In this document: piece by piece, positions 54,385 to 63,900 of the stretch
Position numbering within the stretch: the stretch's first letter is position 1
Layout of the letters: each line of letters starts with the position of its first letter
From: Saccharopolyspora thermophila
Lineage (GTDB): Bacteria; Actinomycetota; Actinomycetes; Mycobacteriales; Pseudonocardiaceae
Assembly: GCF_014646075.1 (NCBI RefSeq)
Contig: NZ_BMMT01000004.1
Span: forward strand, 204,200 to 268,199
DNA length: 64,000 nt
Direction of reading: 5' to 3'
Position numbers and translations under genes: made by a program
Notes under the pieces: generated by a model
The model's input: the letters and a program-made list of their open reading frames with translations, nothing else
What the model was told of the DNA's origin: nothing
Database searches by the model: none

Positions 54385-54675
54385 ATGACCGCCACGCCGC
54401 TGGAAACACTGGCGCACCTGGACGTACTCGCGCAGCAGACGCAGCTCGGCACCAATGGCATCCAGGGCTGGATCCTCAACAACCTGCTCCCCCTGCTGCT
54501 GCTGACCGTGGCGATCCTGCTGCTGTGGCTCGGCGGCGGCAAGGGCGACAACGCGGGCGTGATGCGCCGCGTCGGCGGCGTCTTCGTCGCCTTGGCGATC
54601 ATCGGGTTGGCGGTGACCGGAGCCGGCGTCGACATCGGCACCTTCATCGCCGGTCTGTTCAGCACCAGCGGGTGA
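54385..54675 (+). CDS. Small two-TM protein at head of T4SS-like operon (pilin-like)
   Basis: 96 residues with two hydrophobic stretches (about 30-50 LLPLLLLTVAILLLWLGGG and 65-92). Size, position and topology resemble VirB2/TrbC-type pilin or core subunits, but no cleavable signal is obvious and the resemblance is by context only. AGGGG precedes the ATG weakly. Next gene begins six bases after its stop. Confidence 0.7.
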   Translation: MTATPLETLAHLDVLAQQTQLGTNGIQGWILNNLLPLLLLTVAILLLWLGGGKGDNAGVMRRVGGVFVALAIIGLAVTGAGVDIGTFIAGLFSTSG

Positions 54676-54681
54676 TGACCA

Positions 54682-55185
54682 GTGCGGATCCGCACCGACG
54701 ACGAGATCTACCGGGTCGACGCGGTCTGGCTCGGCCCGCCGAAGGCGACGTTCCCGTGGCGCGCCCGCTACGTGGCCTGGGGCGTGGGAATCGTGGTGTT
54801 CCTGATCGTGCTGGCCGTGGAACGCCGCATGAACATCGGCTTCGGCTTCTTCTCCACCGCCTGGGCCGTGATCATCACCATCGTCGTCACCCGCATCATC
54901 TGCTCGCGCATCAGCCACGAACGACCGCTGGGTGCGGTCATGGTGATGTGGCTGCGCGAACTCACCGCGCCCCGCGAGAAGACGTCCGGCACGGGGGGAG
55001 CCGCCAGCGCGGCGCGGATCAGGGTACGGGCGCAGCGGCCCCGCCCCAGGACGTCCAAGCGTGGCCGCACCCAACAGCGGCAGCGGCCCGCGCCGACCAG
55101 GCAGCAGGTCGCCCGCAGCACGGTCCCCAGCAGGCGCGCGCGTAGCAAGGAGGTTCGCGGTGTTCGGTCGGCGGCGAGGCCGTGA
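54682..55185 (+). CDS. PrgI/SCO6881-like membrane protein
   Basis: 167 residues: short N-terminal cytoplasmic part (MRIRTDDEIYRVDAVWLGPP), two membrane helices (about 30-75), then a very basic, disordered C-terminus (RPRPRTSKRGRTQQRQRPAP). This is the layout of PrgI-like proteins that couple to VirB4 in Gram-positive T4SS. GTG start; its end overlaps the start of the VirB4-like gene by 26 bp. Confidence 0.75.
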   Translation: MRIRTDDEIYRVDAVWLGPPKATFPWRARYVAWGVGIVVFLIVLAVERRMNIGFGFFSTAWAVIITIVVTRIICSRISHERPLGAVMVMWLRELTAPREKTSGTGGAASAARIRVRAQRPRPRTSKRGRTQQRQRPAPTRQQVARSTVPSRRARSKEVRGVRSAARP

Positions 55186-58039
55186 GCGCAACACGCACCA
55201 GGTCCCAGGTCCCCGCGGCTCGAACGGCAAGGTTCGCAACGCCCGGAAGCGCCCGGCCAAGCGCGGGCGGGGACTGGGTGACGAGCAGTCCATCCCCACC
55301 TACACGCCGTCGATCGCCGCGCGCTCGATCGACGGGCACCTGCTGCGCACCGGTCAGGACGTGTTCGCCTGGTACCGGCTCGCCCCGCAGCGCTGGTCGT
55401 TCCGCTCCGACTCGCAGCGCCAGGACCTGATCGCCGCGATCGCCGGGCAGTACGCCGAGCTGCAGGGCCGCTGGTTGCACCTGCGGGTGACCACCCGGCC
55501 CTACCCGATCCGGATGTGGGCCGAGGCGCACGTGCACAACGTCCGCAACCCGCTGCCGGACACCCCCGGCGCGCTGAGCTTCGACGACTACATGGTCGGC
55601 GAGCAGCAGCAGCTGATGGGCCGGTCGATGGCGGAGAAGGAGGTGTACCTGGGAGTCCAGGTGCAGACCCGCAACGTCGTGGACCGGGCCGTGGAGCGCG
55701 CCGCGCCGCTGTTGCGCCGGGTCTTCCCGGAAGCCGTGGACGCCGAACTCGTCGCCCTCGACAGCGAGATCGAGCACCTGGACCAGGTGATCGGCTCGGC
55801 CGGGCTGGACGGGCGGCCGGTGACCGCCGAGGAGATGTCCTGGCTGATGCACCGGTCGTGCTCGCTGGGGCTGCCCGCGCCGCGCAACCTGCCTGCGGTG
55901 CCCGGGGCGCCGTGGGAACCGGAGGACCTGGCGTCGTTCACCGACGCCGCCGACATGCACCAGGACCCGTACGCGCCGACGGTCACCGTCCGCGGCCGCA
56001 CCGGCTCCAACGCGGGCGTCACCCGGCACGTGGCGGTGCTGACCGTCGGGCAGACCCACGGCCTGCAGATCCCGGAGATCGACGACCCGTGGATGCAGCA
56101 CTCCGACCGGCTGCCCGCACCGGTGGAGTGGTCGGCTCGGATCTACGTGCGCCGCCCCGAGGACGTCGCCGGTGAACTGCAGCGCCAGATGAACAAGGTG
56201 CGCTCCCAGGTGCGGCACTACACCGAGGAGCACGGCCTCGAGCCGCCGACCTCGCTGGCCCGGCAGGCCAACCGGGTGCTGGAGATCGACGACGAGATGA
56301 CCTCCGGGTTCACCGCGCTGGCCACTCGCGTCAAGTCGTGGTGGCGGCTGGCGGTGTCCGGCCCGACCGAACGCGACGCGTTGCGGCTGGCGCAGCAGAT
56401 CCTCGACCTCTACAAACCCAAGATCGCCATCGAGCACCCCGAGGCGCAGTACGCGATGGCGCGCGAGTTCATCCCCGGCGAGCCGCTGGCCAACGGCGCC
56501 TACCTGCGGCGCGGTTCGGTGGTGTGGGCCGCCTCGGCGGTGCCGCAGGCCACCGCGGAGGTCGGCGACCGGCGCGGCATCCTGCTCGGCGAGACCTGCA
56601 CCGCGACCCGTCGGCCGGTGGCCTGGGACCCGTGGATGGCGCAGGAGGTCCGCGATGCCTCGGGGCTGACGGCCATGGTCGCCGGGCTCGGCGGCGGTAA
56701 GTCGTTCCTCGGCGGCGGCATCGTCTACAAGACCCTGCGCTCCGGGGCGCACTGGACGCTGCTGGACCCGTCCGGGCCGCTCGCGGAGCTGTGTGAGCTG
56801 CCCGAACTGCGCCCCTACGCGCGGCCGATCAACCTGCTCAACGCCCAGCCCGGCATCCTCAACCCGTACCGGGTGGTCGCCGAACCCGAACTGGAGCACT
56901 TCGTCGACGAGGACGACCCGGAACGCAGCTGGCGCCGGGAACGCGCGCTGGCCGCGGCCACCCGCCGCCGGCTCGTCCTCGACGTGCTCACCGGTCTGCT
57001 GCCCTACGAGGTGGCACGACTGCCGCAGACCCGGATTGTGCTGCTGCGCGCGGTCCGTGCCGTCGGCGGACGCCCCGACGCCCACCCGGGCATGGTCTTC
57101 GAGGCGCTGCGCCGTGACGCCAGCGAGCACCACGAACACGCGGTGGTGGTGGCCGATTTCCTCGACGAGATCCGGGAGCGCATGTCGCTGCTGATCCCGG
57201 AGGCCAACGCCGACCCATACTCCGAGCGCCGCGAGGACCGGCTGACGGTGCTGACCATGGCCGGGCTGACGCTGCCCAAGGACGGCGTGGGCCGGGAGCA
57301 CTGGACCGACGCCGAAGCGCTCGGCGTGGAGATGCTCAACCTCGCCGCCTGGTTGACGCAGCGGTCGATCTACGAGCGGCCCAAGAACGAGCGCAAGGGC
57401 GTCTGGATCGACGAGGCGTTCTTCCTCAGCGAGGTGCCGACCGGCCGCGTGCTGATGAACCGGTTCGCCCGCGACTCCCGTAAGTGGAACGTGCGCGTGT
57501 TGCTGTCCAGCCAGATCCCGGCGGACTTCCTGCGCATCCAGGGCTTCGTGTCGCTGCTGGACTCGGTGTTCATCGGCCGCCTGGACGACGAGCAGGCGCA
57601 GGCCGACGCGCTGCGGCTGCTCAAGGTGCCCGTCGGCGCCGGCTACGAGCAGGTGGTGGCGGCGCTGGGCCGCCGCCCGGGCCCGGCGCGCAACGCCACC
57701 GAGCGGGACCGCTCGCCGCGGCAGTTCATCTTCGGCGACGGCGCCGGCGGGGTGGAGAAGATCCGCATCGACTTCTCCGGGCCGCACCTGGCGCACCTGC
57801 GCGACGCGCTGGACACCACGCCCGCGGCCGAGGACCACGTCGAGCGACGCGCCCTGCAGCCGGCCGATAACGGCGCGAACTCCGACGCGGCGGTGCCGGC
57901 GCTGGCCCCGGCGGACGACTACGCCGACGACCTGGAGTCCTTCGACGAGTTCGAGCTGGAGACCGTCGGCATCGGCTACGACGACGGTGGCGACCGCTCG
58001 CCCCGCCCGGGCGAGCGGGGTGGGGACGACGCCCGGTGA
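55160..58039 (+). CDS. VirB4/TraC-like AAA+ ATPase
   Basis: 959-residue cytoplasmic motor of the T4SS-like machine. Walker A GLGGGKS at 509-515 and Walker B KGVWIDEAFFLSE near 747-759, with LLSSQIPADFLRIQGF following as in VirB4. Residues 1-480 form the membrane-proximal domain. The true start is GTG 55160, with AAGGAGG at 55147-55153; upstream codons are noise. The stop overlaps the next GTG (GTGA). Confidence 0.88.
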   Translation: MFGRRRGRERNTHQVPGPRGSNGKVRNARKRPAKRGRGLGDEQSIPTYTPSIAARSIDGHLLRTGQDVFAWYRLAPQRWSFRSDSQRQDLIAAIAGQYAELQGRWLHLRVTTRPYPIRMWAEAHVHNVRNPLPDTPGALSFDDYMVGEQQQLMGRSMAEKEVYLGVQVQTRNVVDRAVERAAPLLRRVFPEAVDAELVALDSEIEHLDQVIGSAGLDGRPVTAEEMSWLMHRSCSLGLPAPRNLPAVPGAPWEPEDLASFTDAADMHQDPYAPTVTVRGRTGSNAGVTRHVAVLTVGQTHGLQIPEIDDPWMQHSDRLPAPVEWSARIYVRRPEDVAGELQRQMNKVRSQVRHYTEEHGLEPPTSLARQANRVLEIDDEMTSGFTALATRVKSWWRLAVSGPTERDALRLAQQILDLYKPKIAIEHPEAQYAMAREFIPGEPLANGAYLRRGSVVWAASAVPQATAEVGDRRGILLGETCTATRRPVAWDPWMAQEVRDASGLTAMVAGLGGGKSFLGGGIVYKTLRSGAHWTLLDPSGPLAELCELPELRPYARPINLLNAQPGILNPYRVVAEPELEHFVDEDDPERSWRRERALAAATRRRLVLDVLTGLLPYEVARLPQTRIVLLRAVRAVGGRPDAHPGMVFEALRRDASEHHEHAVVVADFLDEIRERMSLLIPEANADPYSERREDRLTVLTMAGLTLPKDGVGREHWTDAEALGVEMLNLAAWLTQRSIYERPKNERKGVWIDEAFFLSEVPTGRVLMNRFARDSRKWNVRVLLSSQIPADFLRIQGFVSLLDSVFIGRLDDEQAQADALRLLKVPVGAGYEQVVAALGRRPGPARNATERDRSPRQFIFGDGAGGVEKIRIDFSGPHLAHLRDALDTTPAAEDHVERRALQPADNGANSDAAVPALAPADDYADDLESFDEFELETVGIGYDDGGDRSPRPGERGGDDAR

Positions 58040-59970
58040 GCGCCGCGGTGCTGGCGGCCGCCCTGGCCGCCGCGATCGTCACGGCCGTGCGGCTGCGGAA
58101 ACGGCGTGGCGCTGCGGGCACAGCGTCGAGTCGATCGCCCTGGAAACCGCGCGCCAGGCGGGGCGCGGTGGCGCTGGTCGCCGGACTGGTGGCGATGCAG
58201 GCACTGATCGGCGCCCCTGCCTGGGGCCAGGGCTTCGACTGCAAGGAGGCGCCCAACCCGGAACGCCCGGGCTCGGGCATGGTCGGGGAGATCGACCGGG
58301 GGTCCCTCGGGACGGGGTATCCGGGCAGCCCCTACAACGAGGTCGGCTACGCCGGGCTGGTCTGGCACACCTATGACCTGGGCTGCGGCCCGCAGGGGGT
58401 GACCAACCCCAACGCGCTGGTCGACACCTGGGTCGGCAACGAGCTGTTCAACGTCGCCAAGAACCTCGTGGGCGCGACCAACGGGCTGCATTACGCGCTG
58501 CTCAACGGCAGCCTCCTCAGCCCGTTGGACGAGCTCATCGCCACCGGCACCGTGGCCCTCTACGACAGTGTGTTCGCGCCGTGGTTCGGGCTGGTCGCGC
58601 TGGTGCTGGCGATCGTGCTGTTCCGCTACATCTGGTCGGGCGACCTGGCGGCCATCGGCAAGCGCGGCATGTGGGCGCTGGCCGCGCTGTGGTTCGCCTC
58701 CGCGACGTATCTGACCCCGCTGGTTTACACGCATGCCCTGGACGACGTGCTGATCCGCGGGACGTCGGCGGTGCAGGCCGGTTTCCTGCAGGAGGTCGGC
58801 GTCGACGAGCGGCACGCGCTGCCGACGCTGCTGCACGACCAGGTCGTCTACCGCAACTGGCTGCGCGGTGAGTTCGGCTCTCCGGACTCGCCGCAGGCCC
58901 AGCAGCTGGGCCGGGAGCTGCTGCGCGCCCAGGCGTGGACCCGGCAGGAGGTCGAGAGCGGGGCGGACGCCGGATCGCCCGAGCCGAAGAAGCAGGCGTT
59001 CGAGGACGTCGCGGGCAAGATGGGCAGCGCCTACGGCTACTTCCAGGGGGTGGACGGCAGCCGGGTCGGTGCCGGGATGCTGGCCATGGTGCAGGGATTC
59101 GCCTACGCCTCGTTCCAGCTGCTGGCCAAGGCCACCATCCTGCTCGCCCAGGTGCTGCTGCGGGTGCTGATCCTGGCCGGGCCGCTGATCGGCCTCGTCG
59201 CGATGATCTACCACCAGGTGCTGCGCACCATCGGCCGGGTGGCCGGGGCCGCGGTGCTCAACGTGGTGCTGATCTCGGCGATGGCCGGGCTGCACACCCT
59301 GATCCTCACCTGGATCTTCGACCCGGTTCGCGGCTTCTCACCGCTCACCCAGATCATGCTGGCGGCCCTGGTGACGATCGTGTTCCTGCTGGTCGCCAAG
59401 CCGATCCGGCGGATCGGTCAGATGGTCCAGCTGTCGGTGGGCACCGTCGGCCAGGCCGTGCCGCGTGCCCCGCAGGGTTTCTTCTCCCGCTTCCGCGGCC
59501 GGCGGACCGAGGAGGCGGACGGCGGTTTCTGGGAGCAGGTGCGCGACATGGACCCGGACGCCGAGTACGCCGAGCCGCAGCGCGGGCGGCGCCGCAGCCG
59601 CCCGGAGGCGCAGCACCCGTCGGTGACGGCGACCGCGCAGCGGCTGGACCAGGTCGTGCCGGCCGAGGTGAGCGGCGGGGCCAGCGCGGCGCTGCCCGCG
59701 GGGATGACAGTGCGCCGACCGGGTGGTGCGCAGGCCCTCCCGGAGGGCCGCACCATGAGCCGCGTCGTCGACACCAACCCGGTGGCGGATGCCAGATGGG
59801 ACGGGATGGACGAAGATCCGGTGCTGATCCCGTCTCGCGCAGCCGCGTCCCCGATCTCCGGCCCAGCCGAGCAGCAGGGCCCGCGCCGCGCCGAGATGGA
59901 GGTCGTGGCCGGCCGTCCGGTGTATGTGATCTACCGGCCATCGAGGGGGCTGGAGGTGGCCGATGGCTGA
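58036..59970 (+). CDS. VirB6/TrbL-like polytopic membrane protein
   Basis: 644 residues. N-terminal helix and signal-like segment (1-70), then periplasm-type loops, four to six membrane helices between about 185 and 460 (VALVLAIVLFRYIW, LLRVLILAGPLIGLVAMIYH, ALVTIVFLLVAKPI), and a 170-residue disordered cytoplasmic tail rich in Arg/Pro/Glu. This matches channel subunits of conjugative T4SS. GTG overlaps the VirB4-like stop. Confidence 0.8.
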   Translation: MSAAVLAAALAAAIVTAVRLRKRRGAAGTASSRSPWKPRARRGAVALVAGLVAMQALIGAPAWGQGFDCKEAPNPERPGSGMVGEIDRGSLGTGYPGSPYNEVGYAGLVWHTYDLGCGPQGVTNPNALVDTWVGNELFNVAKNLVGATNGLHYALLNGSLLSPLDELIATGTVALYDSVFAPWFGLVALVLAIVLFRYIWSGDLAAIGKRGMWALAALWFASATYLTPLVYTHALDDVLIRGTSAVQAGFLQEVGVDERHALPTLLHDQVVYRNWLRGEFGSPDSPQAQQLGRELLRAQAWTRQEVESGADAGSPEPKKQAFEDVAGKMGSAYGYFQGVDGSRVGAGMLAMVQGFAYASFQLLAKATILLAQVLLRVLILAGPLIGLVAMIYHQVLRTIGRVAGAAVLNVVLISAMAGLHTLILTWIFDPVRGFSPLTQIMLAALVTIVFLLVAKPIRRIGQMVQLSVGTVGQAVPRAPQGFFSRFRGRRTEEADGGFWEQVRDMDPDAEYAEPQRGRRRSRPEAQHPSVTATAQRLDQVVPAEVSGGASAALPAGMTVRRPGGAQALPEGRTMSRVVDTNPVADARWDGMDEDPVLIPSRAAASPISGPAEQQGPRRAEMEVVAGRPVYVIYRPSRGLEVADG

Positions 59971-59988
59971 GTGGAAGAGGGGTAGCTG

Positions 59989-60564
59989 ATGCCGATCCGG
60001 ACGCACCGCGGGCGGGCCGCGGTGTACCGCAGGTTGTGGGGTTGGCCGCTGCGCTCGCCCAAACACCTGGTGGCCGCGGTGGTCGTGCTCGCCGCGGTCG
60101 CGACGATGATCGGTTTCCTGCTGCCCGAACCACCGCCCAGCCAGCACGTCGCGGCCGGCCGCACCACCGCGGCCGAGCACTCCGCCGTCGTGCCGCCCAC
60201 CCGGACCAAGTCGCCGCCCACGATCTCGGTGCCGCAGACCCCGCCGCCGCAGGTGCCCCCCGACCCCGCCGGGTTGGCGGTCGTCGAGGCGTGGGGCCGC
60301 GCGTGGGTGGACCACCCGGTGGGGGCCGACCGGCAGCAGTGGCTCGACAAGCTGCGGCCCTACACGACCGAGGAGTTCCTCACCGAGATGGCGACGGTCG
60401 ATCCGGCCAACGCCGGCAACGTGATCACCGGTTCGGCGAGCGCGCTCAGCGCGACGGAGGGATCGATGGTGGTGCGGTTACCCACGGACATCGGCACCCT
60501 ACGGGTGATCGTCAACAGGACCCCGGCGGGCTGGCGCGTCGCCCAGTACGACAAGGAAGCCTGA
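59989..60564 (+). CDS. VirB8/TcpC-like single-pass protein
   Basis: 191 residues: cytoplasmic basic start, membrane helix at about 27-45 (LVAAVVVLAAVATMIGFLL), Pro/Thr-rich linker (60-90) and a C-terminal NTF2-like domain (about 92-190, GLAVVEAWGRAWVDHPVG and RVIVNRTPAGWRVAQYD). Same layout as VirB8/TcpC scaffold proteins. ATG at 59989 after AGAGGGG. Confidence 0.7.
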   Translation: MPIRTHRGRAAVYRRLWGWPLRSPKHLVAAVVVLAAVATMIGFLLPEPPPSQHVAAGRTTAAEHSAVVPPTRTKSPPTISVPQTPPPQVPPDPAGLAVVEAWGRAWVDHPVGADRQQWLDKLRPYTTEEFLTEMATVDPANAGNVITGSASALSATEGSMVVRLPTDIGTLRVIVNRTPAGWRVAQYDKEA

Positions 60565-60565
60565 C

Positions 60566-61582
60566 ATGCGCAAACTCGTGGTGGCGTTCGTCGTGCTCGC
60601 GGGTTTCGCAGGTCTGATCGGGGTGGGCGCGGTGACCGCGCTGCTGGTCGGCAGCGGAGGGCGCGGCGCGGGCTGGTCGGCCTGCAGCGCCTACCTCGGC
60701 CCGTGGGGCGACGGCGCGGGCCGCGGCGAGCGGGACGCGGCGACCCTCAACGAGGAGTCGATCGGCATCGTCCGGCGGATCATCGAGATCGGCAAGCAGC
60801 GCGGCCTGCCGCCGCGGGCGTGGCAGATCGCGATCCAGGCCGGCAAGACCGAGTCGAACCTACGCAACATCCACTACGGCGACCGCGACTCGCTGGGCAT
60901 CTTCCAGATGCGGCCGTCGATGGGCTGGGGCACCCCGCAGCAGATCACCGACGTCGACTACGCGATCAACAAGTTCTACGACGTGCTGCTGGCGGTGCCT
61001 GGCTGGGAGGAGATGCGCCCCGGCACCGCGGCCCAGCGGGTGGAGCGCTCGGCGTTCCCGCTGCGCTACCACCGGTGGGAGCCGATGGCCGCATACCTGG
61101 TGAGCGTGGAGGGCGATGTCCCGGGCATCAGCGCCTGCGACGGCCTGCCGCGCGCCAGCGTGCTGGCCGCGCAGGCGATCCAGTACGCGCAGGCCCAGCT
61201 GGGCAAGCCGTACGTGTGGGGCGCGGCCGGCCCCCACGCGTTCGACTGCTCCGGGCTGACGCAGCAGGCGTGGAAGGCCGCCGGGGTGGAGATCCCCAAG
61301 TACTCCCAGACCCAGTACTTCCAGGGCGGCGTGCACGTGCCGCTGTCTCAGGCCCAACCGGGTGATCTGGTGTTCTGGGGTTACGGCCGGGACCCGAACA
61401 GCATCCACCACGTGGCGCTCTACCTGGGCGACAACGAGGTGCTGCACGCCCCGCAGCCCGGCGAGTCGGTCGAGGTCACCAAGCTCTGGGACGGCGGGGA
61501 GCTGCTGCCGACGGTGGTCCGCCCGGCGGCCGACACGCCGCAGCCGCCCTCGCCGGCACCCGCCGCCGAGGGCCAGCGTTAG
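60566..61582 (+). CDS. Cell-wall hydrolase: goose-lysozyme-like plus NlpC/P60 domains
   Basis: 338 residues: signal-anchor helix 1-30, a transglycosylase-like domain about 60-185 (QAGKTESNLRNIHYGDRDSL, GIFQMRPSMGWGT, candidate Glu96) and an NlpC/P60 endopeptidase about 200-310 (Cys228 in FDCSGLTQQ, His281 in SIHHVALYLGDN). Ends with a Pro-rich tail. VirB1-like enzyme that would open peptidoglycan for the secretion machine. ATG one base after the previous stop. Confidence 0.9.
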   Translation: MRKLVVAFVVLAGFAGLIGVGAVTALLVGSGGRGAGWSACSAYLGPWGDGAGRGERDAATLNEESIGIVRRIIEIGKQRGLPPRAWQIAIQAGKTESNLRNIHYGDRDSLGIFQMRPSMGWGTPQQITDVDYAINKFYDVLLAVPGWEEMRPGTAAQRVERSAFPLRYHRWEPMAAYLVSVEGDVPGISACDGLPRASVLAAQAIQYAQAQLGKPYVWGAAGPHAFDCSGLTQQAWKAAGVEIPKYSQTQYFQGGVHVPLSQAQPGDLVFWGYGRDPNSIHHVALYLGDNEVLHAPQPGESVEVTKLWDGGELLPTVVRPAADTPQPPSPAPAAEGQR

Positions 61583-61713
61583 GTAAGAATGGCGGCGGCC
61601 TGCTGACACCGCGAGCGCGCGGATCGGCTCGTGCGGGCGGTCCCGCGGTGGAACCTGCGGGAGGTCGACCCGCGCAGCGGGGATCCGCGCGCCTCCTCCG
61701 GAAAGGGTTGATC

Positions 61714-62172
61714 ATGTTCACTCCGAACCCGATTCCGCGGCCGTCCGGTCCGCCCGCGTCGAGCACCCCGCTCGGCGACTACCTGAACCAGGCCCGGCAC
61801 GGCGTCGACAGCGGCTACGCGGTGCTGCCCCGTTCGTTGGCCGAGGCCATGCCGTTGCCCTGGCAGCAGCAGATGCGCAACCTGCTCGCCGAGTTCCACC
61901 AGGCGTTCGGGCACCTGCAGTGGCCGGTGTACCGGGTGGTGCCGTCCCGCTACGAGCGGCTGGTGGACCTCGACGACGACCAGCTCGCCGAGGTCGGCTG
62001 CACCGTGGAGGTCGGTGACGACGGGGAGCTGGAGTACCGGATGCGGGACGGGCGGCGGATCGACGCTCCGGAGCAGCATCAGGTGCTGGTGTCGTGCCTG
62101 GATCCGATCCCGCGGCAGCACCCGGGCGGCTGGCAGCCGACCCCGGCCGCGCCCCCGCCCCCGGCCTGGTGA
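61714..62172 (+). CDS. Conserved hypothetical protein at end of T4SS-like operon
   Basis: 152 soluble residues. The N-terminus is Pro-rich; the central part (RSLAEAMPLPWQQQMRNLLAEF, WPVYRVVPSRYERLVDLDDD) is conserved-looking, the end Pro-rich. ATG at 61714 follows GGAAAGGG. I do not recognise the family; co-orientation suggests it belongs with the secretion genes. Confidence 0.65.
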   Translation: MFTPNPIPRPSGPPASSTPLGDYLNQARHGVDSGYAVLPRSLAEAMPLPWQQQMRNLLAEFHQAFGHLQWPVYRVVPSRYERLVDLDDDQLAEVGCTVEVGDDGELEYRMRDGRRIDAPEQHQVLVSCLDPIPRQHPGGWQPTPAAPPPPAW

Positions 62173-62244
62173 GCGGTTGGGACATCCCGGTCGTCTCGGC
62201 TCCGGACGCGTGACAGGCGCTGCTGCTCGTGCGAGGCTCGGAAC

Positions 62245-62430
62245 ATGGGCCGCGGAGGATGGTATTTCTGTCTCAAGCATCGGCAGGTCGAGCCGAAGGC
62301 GGGTTGCCGTGCCGCTGAGCGCCTGGGGCCGTACCCGGACCAGGAGACCGCGGCCCGCGCCCTGGAGATAGCCGCGGAGCGGACCAAGGCGGCGGACGAG
62401 GCCGACCGGCGCTGGGACCGCGAGGACTGA
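62245..62430 (+). CDS. Small conserved actinobacterial protein
   Basis: 61 residues opening MGRGGWYFCLKHRQVEP and containing CRAAERLGPYPDQETA, followed by a helix. The cysteine pair may bind metal. Similar short proteins are common in actinomycetes; function unknown. The stop lies six bases before the RNB gene. Confidence 0.7.
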   Translation: MGRGGWYFCLKHRQVEPKAGCRAAERLGPYPDQETAARALEIAAERTKAADEADRRWDRED

Positions 62431-62436
62431 GTTCCG

Positions 62437-63900
62437 ATGGCGGCGGCGGGTGGTCCACCGGGCGGCATCGCTGTTGCCGCCGCCGCGCCGTCCGGCCGGG
62501 TGCGTCCGGAAGCGGGATGGGACTTCTCGGCGGTCCGCGCCGAACTCGGGCTGCCCGCGGACTACCCGACGGCCGCGCTGGCCGAGGCGGAGCAGAGCGT
62601 CGCGCAGCCGGTGGCGACCGGGCAGCGGCTGGACGCCACCGGGTTGCCCCTGGTCACGGTGGACCCGCCGGGGGCCAAGGACCTGGACCAGGCGGTGCTG
62701 GTGCAGCGTCGGCGCAGCGGGTACCGGATCCACTACGCGATCGCGGACGTGGCCGCCTTCGTGGTGCCCGGCGGGGCGCTGGACGTTGAGGTCCGGCGGC
62801 GCGGGCAGACGCTCTACCTGCCCGACGGCAACGTCCCGCTGCACCCGCCCAGCCTGTCCGAGGACGCCGCAAGCCTGCTGCCAGGCCAGGTGCGCGCGGC
62901 AGTGCTGTGGACGATCGACCTGGACTCCGACGGCCTCCCGGTTCGGGTGGACGTGCGGCGCGCGCTGGTGCGGTCGGTGGCGCAGTTGGACTACGAGGGC
63001 GTGCAGCGCTCGCTGGCGGCTGGTGACCCGCACCCGTCGATCGCGTTGTTGCCCGAGGTGGGGCGCCTGCGGCGGGAGCAGGCGCTGCTGCGCGGCGCGA
63101 TCGAGCTGGGGTTACCGGAGCAGCAGGTGGAGCCCGATGGTGACGGGGGTTGGCGGCTGGTGCTGCGTCCCCGGCTGGTCGTGGAGGCGTGGAACGCCGA
63201 GATCTCGCTGCTGACCGGGATGTGCGCGGCGGAGATGATGCTGGCCGCGGGGATCGGGGTGCTGCGGACCGTGCCCGACCCGGAACCGGAAACCGTGGCG
63301 GGGCTGCGCCGTTCGGCGTCGCGCCTCGGCGTGCACTGGCCGGACCACGTCCCGCCCGCCGCCGCGCTGGCCGCGATGGACCCGGTCCGGCCGGAGGCGT
63401 TGGCGGTGCACGTCGCGGCGACGCGGCTGCTGCGCGGCGCCGGCTACACCGCGTTCGGCGACGGCGCGCCCGCCAAGGCCAACCACGCGGGTATCGGCGC
63501 CTCGTACGCGCACGTGACCGCACCCCTGCGGCGGCTCGTCGACCGCTACAGCGCCGAGGTGTGCCTGGCCGTCTCCTCGGACCGCCAGGTCCCGGAGTGG
63601 GTGCGGGAGGCGCTGGCGGAGCTGCCGTCGGCGATGGGCAGTTCCGACCGGGTCGCCGGGCAGGTGGAGCGGGCCTGCATCGCCCAGGCGCAGGCGTGGT
63701 CGCTGGTCTCGCGGGTGGGGGAGGAGTTCGCCGCGACGGTGCTGCGGGTGCCCAACGGTTCGGCCGGTGAGGTCTTCCTGGCCGACCCGCCGGTGATCGC
63801 GCGCTGCACGGGCAGCGGTCTCGGGGAGGGCCAGCAGGTGCGGGTGCGGTTGGTCGCCGCGGACCCGGCGAGCCGTGACGTGGCGTTCGAAGTGGCCTGA
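62437..63900 (+). CDS. RNB-domain ribonuclease (RNase II family)
   Basis: 487 residues. The RNB catalytic stretch reads VDPPGAKDLDQAVLVQ: the equivalents of E. coli RNase II Asp201, Asp207 and Asp209 are kept, while that of Asp210 is Gln, as I recall for actinobacterial members. HYAIADVAAFV and YAHVTAPLRRLVDRY are further conserved. Cold-shock and S1 domains are short or absent. Processive 3'-5' exonuclease by family. ATG at 62437. Confidence 0.9.
   Translation: MAAAGGPPGGIAVAAAAPSGRVRPEAGWDFSAVRAELGLPADYPTAALAEAEQSVAQPVATGQRLDATGLPLVTVDPPGAKDLDQAVLVQRRRSGYRIHYAIADVAAFVVPGGALDVEVRRRGQTLYLPDGNVPLHPPSLSEDAASLLPGQVRAAVLWTIDLDSDGLPVRVDVRRALVRSVAQLDYEGVQRSLAAGDPHPSIALLPEVGRLRREQALLRGAIELGLPEQQVEPDGDGGWRLVLRPRLVVEAWNAEISLLTGMCAAEMMLAAGIGVLRTVPDPEPETVAGLRRSASRLGVHWPDHVPPAAALAAMDPVRPEALAVHVAATRLLRGAGYTAFGDGAPAKANHAGIGASYAHVTAPLRRLVDRYSAEVCLAVSSDRQVPEWVREALAELPSAMGSSDRVAGQVERACIAQAQAWSLVSRVGEEFAATVLRVPNGSAGEVFLADPPVIARCTGSGLGEGQQVRVRLVAADPASRDVAFEVA

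Noticed and set aside
54385-62172. Integrative conjugative element with attachment sites
   Set aside because: No integrase, relaxase, replication gene or flanking direct repeats could be found; rnpB is not a usual attachment site.
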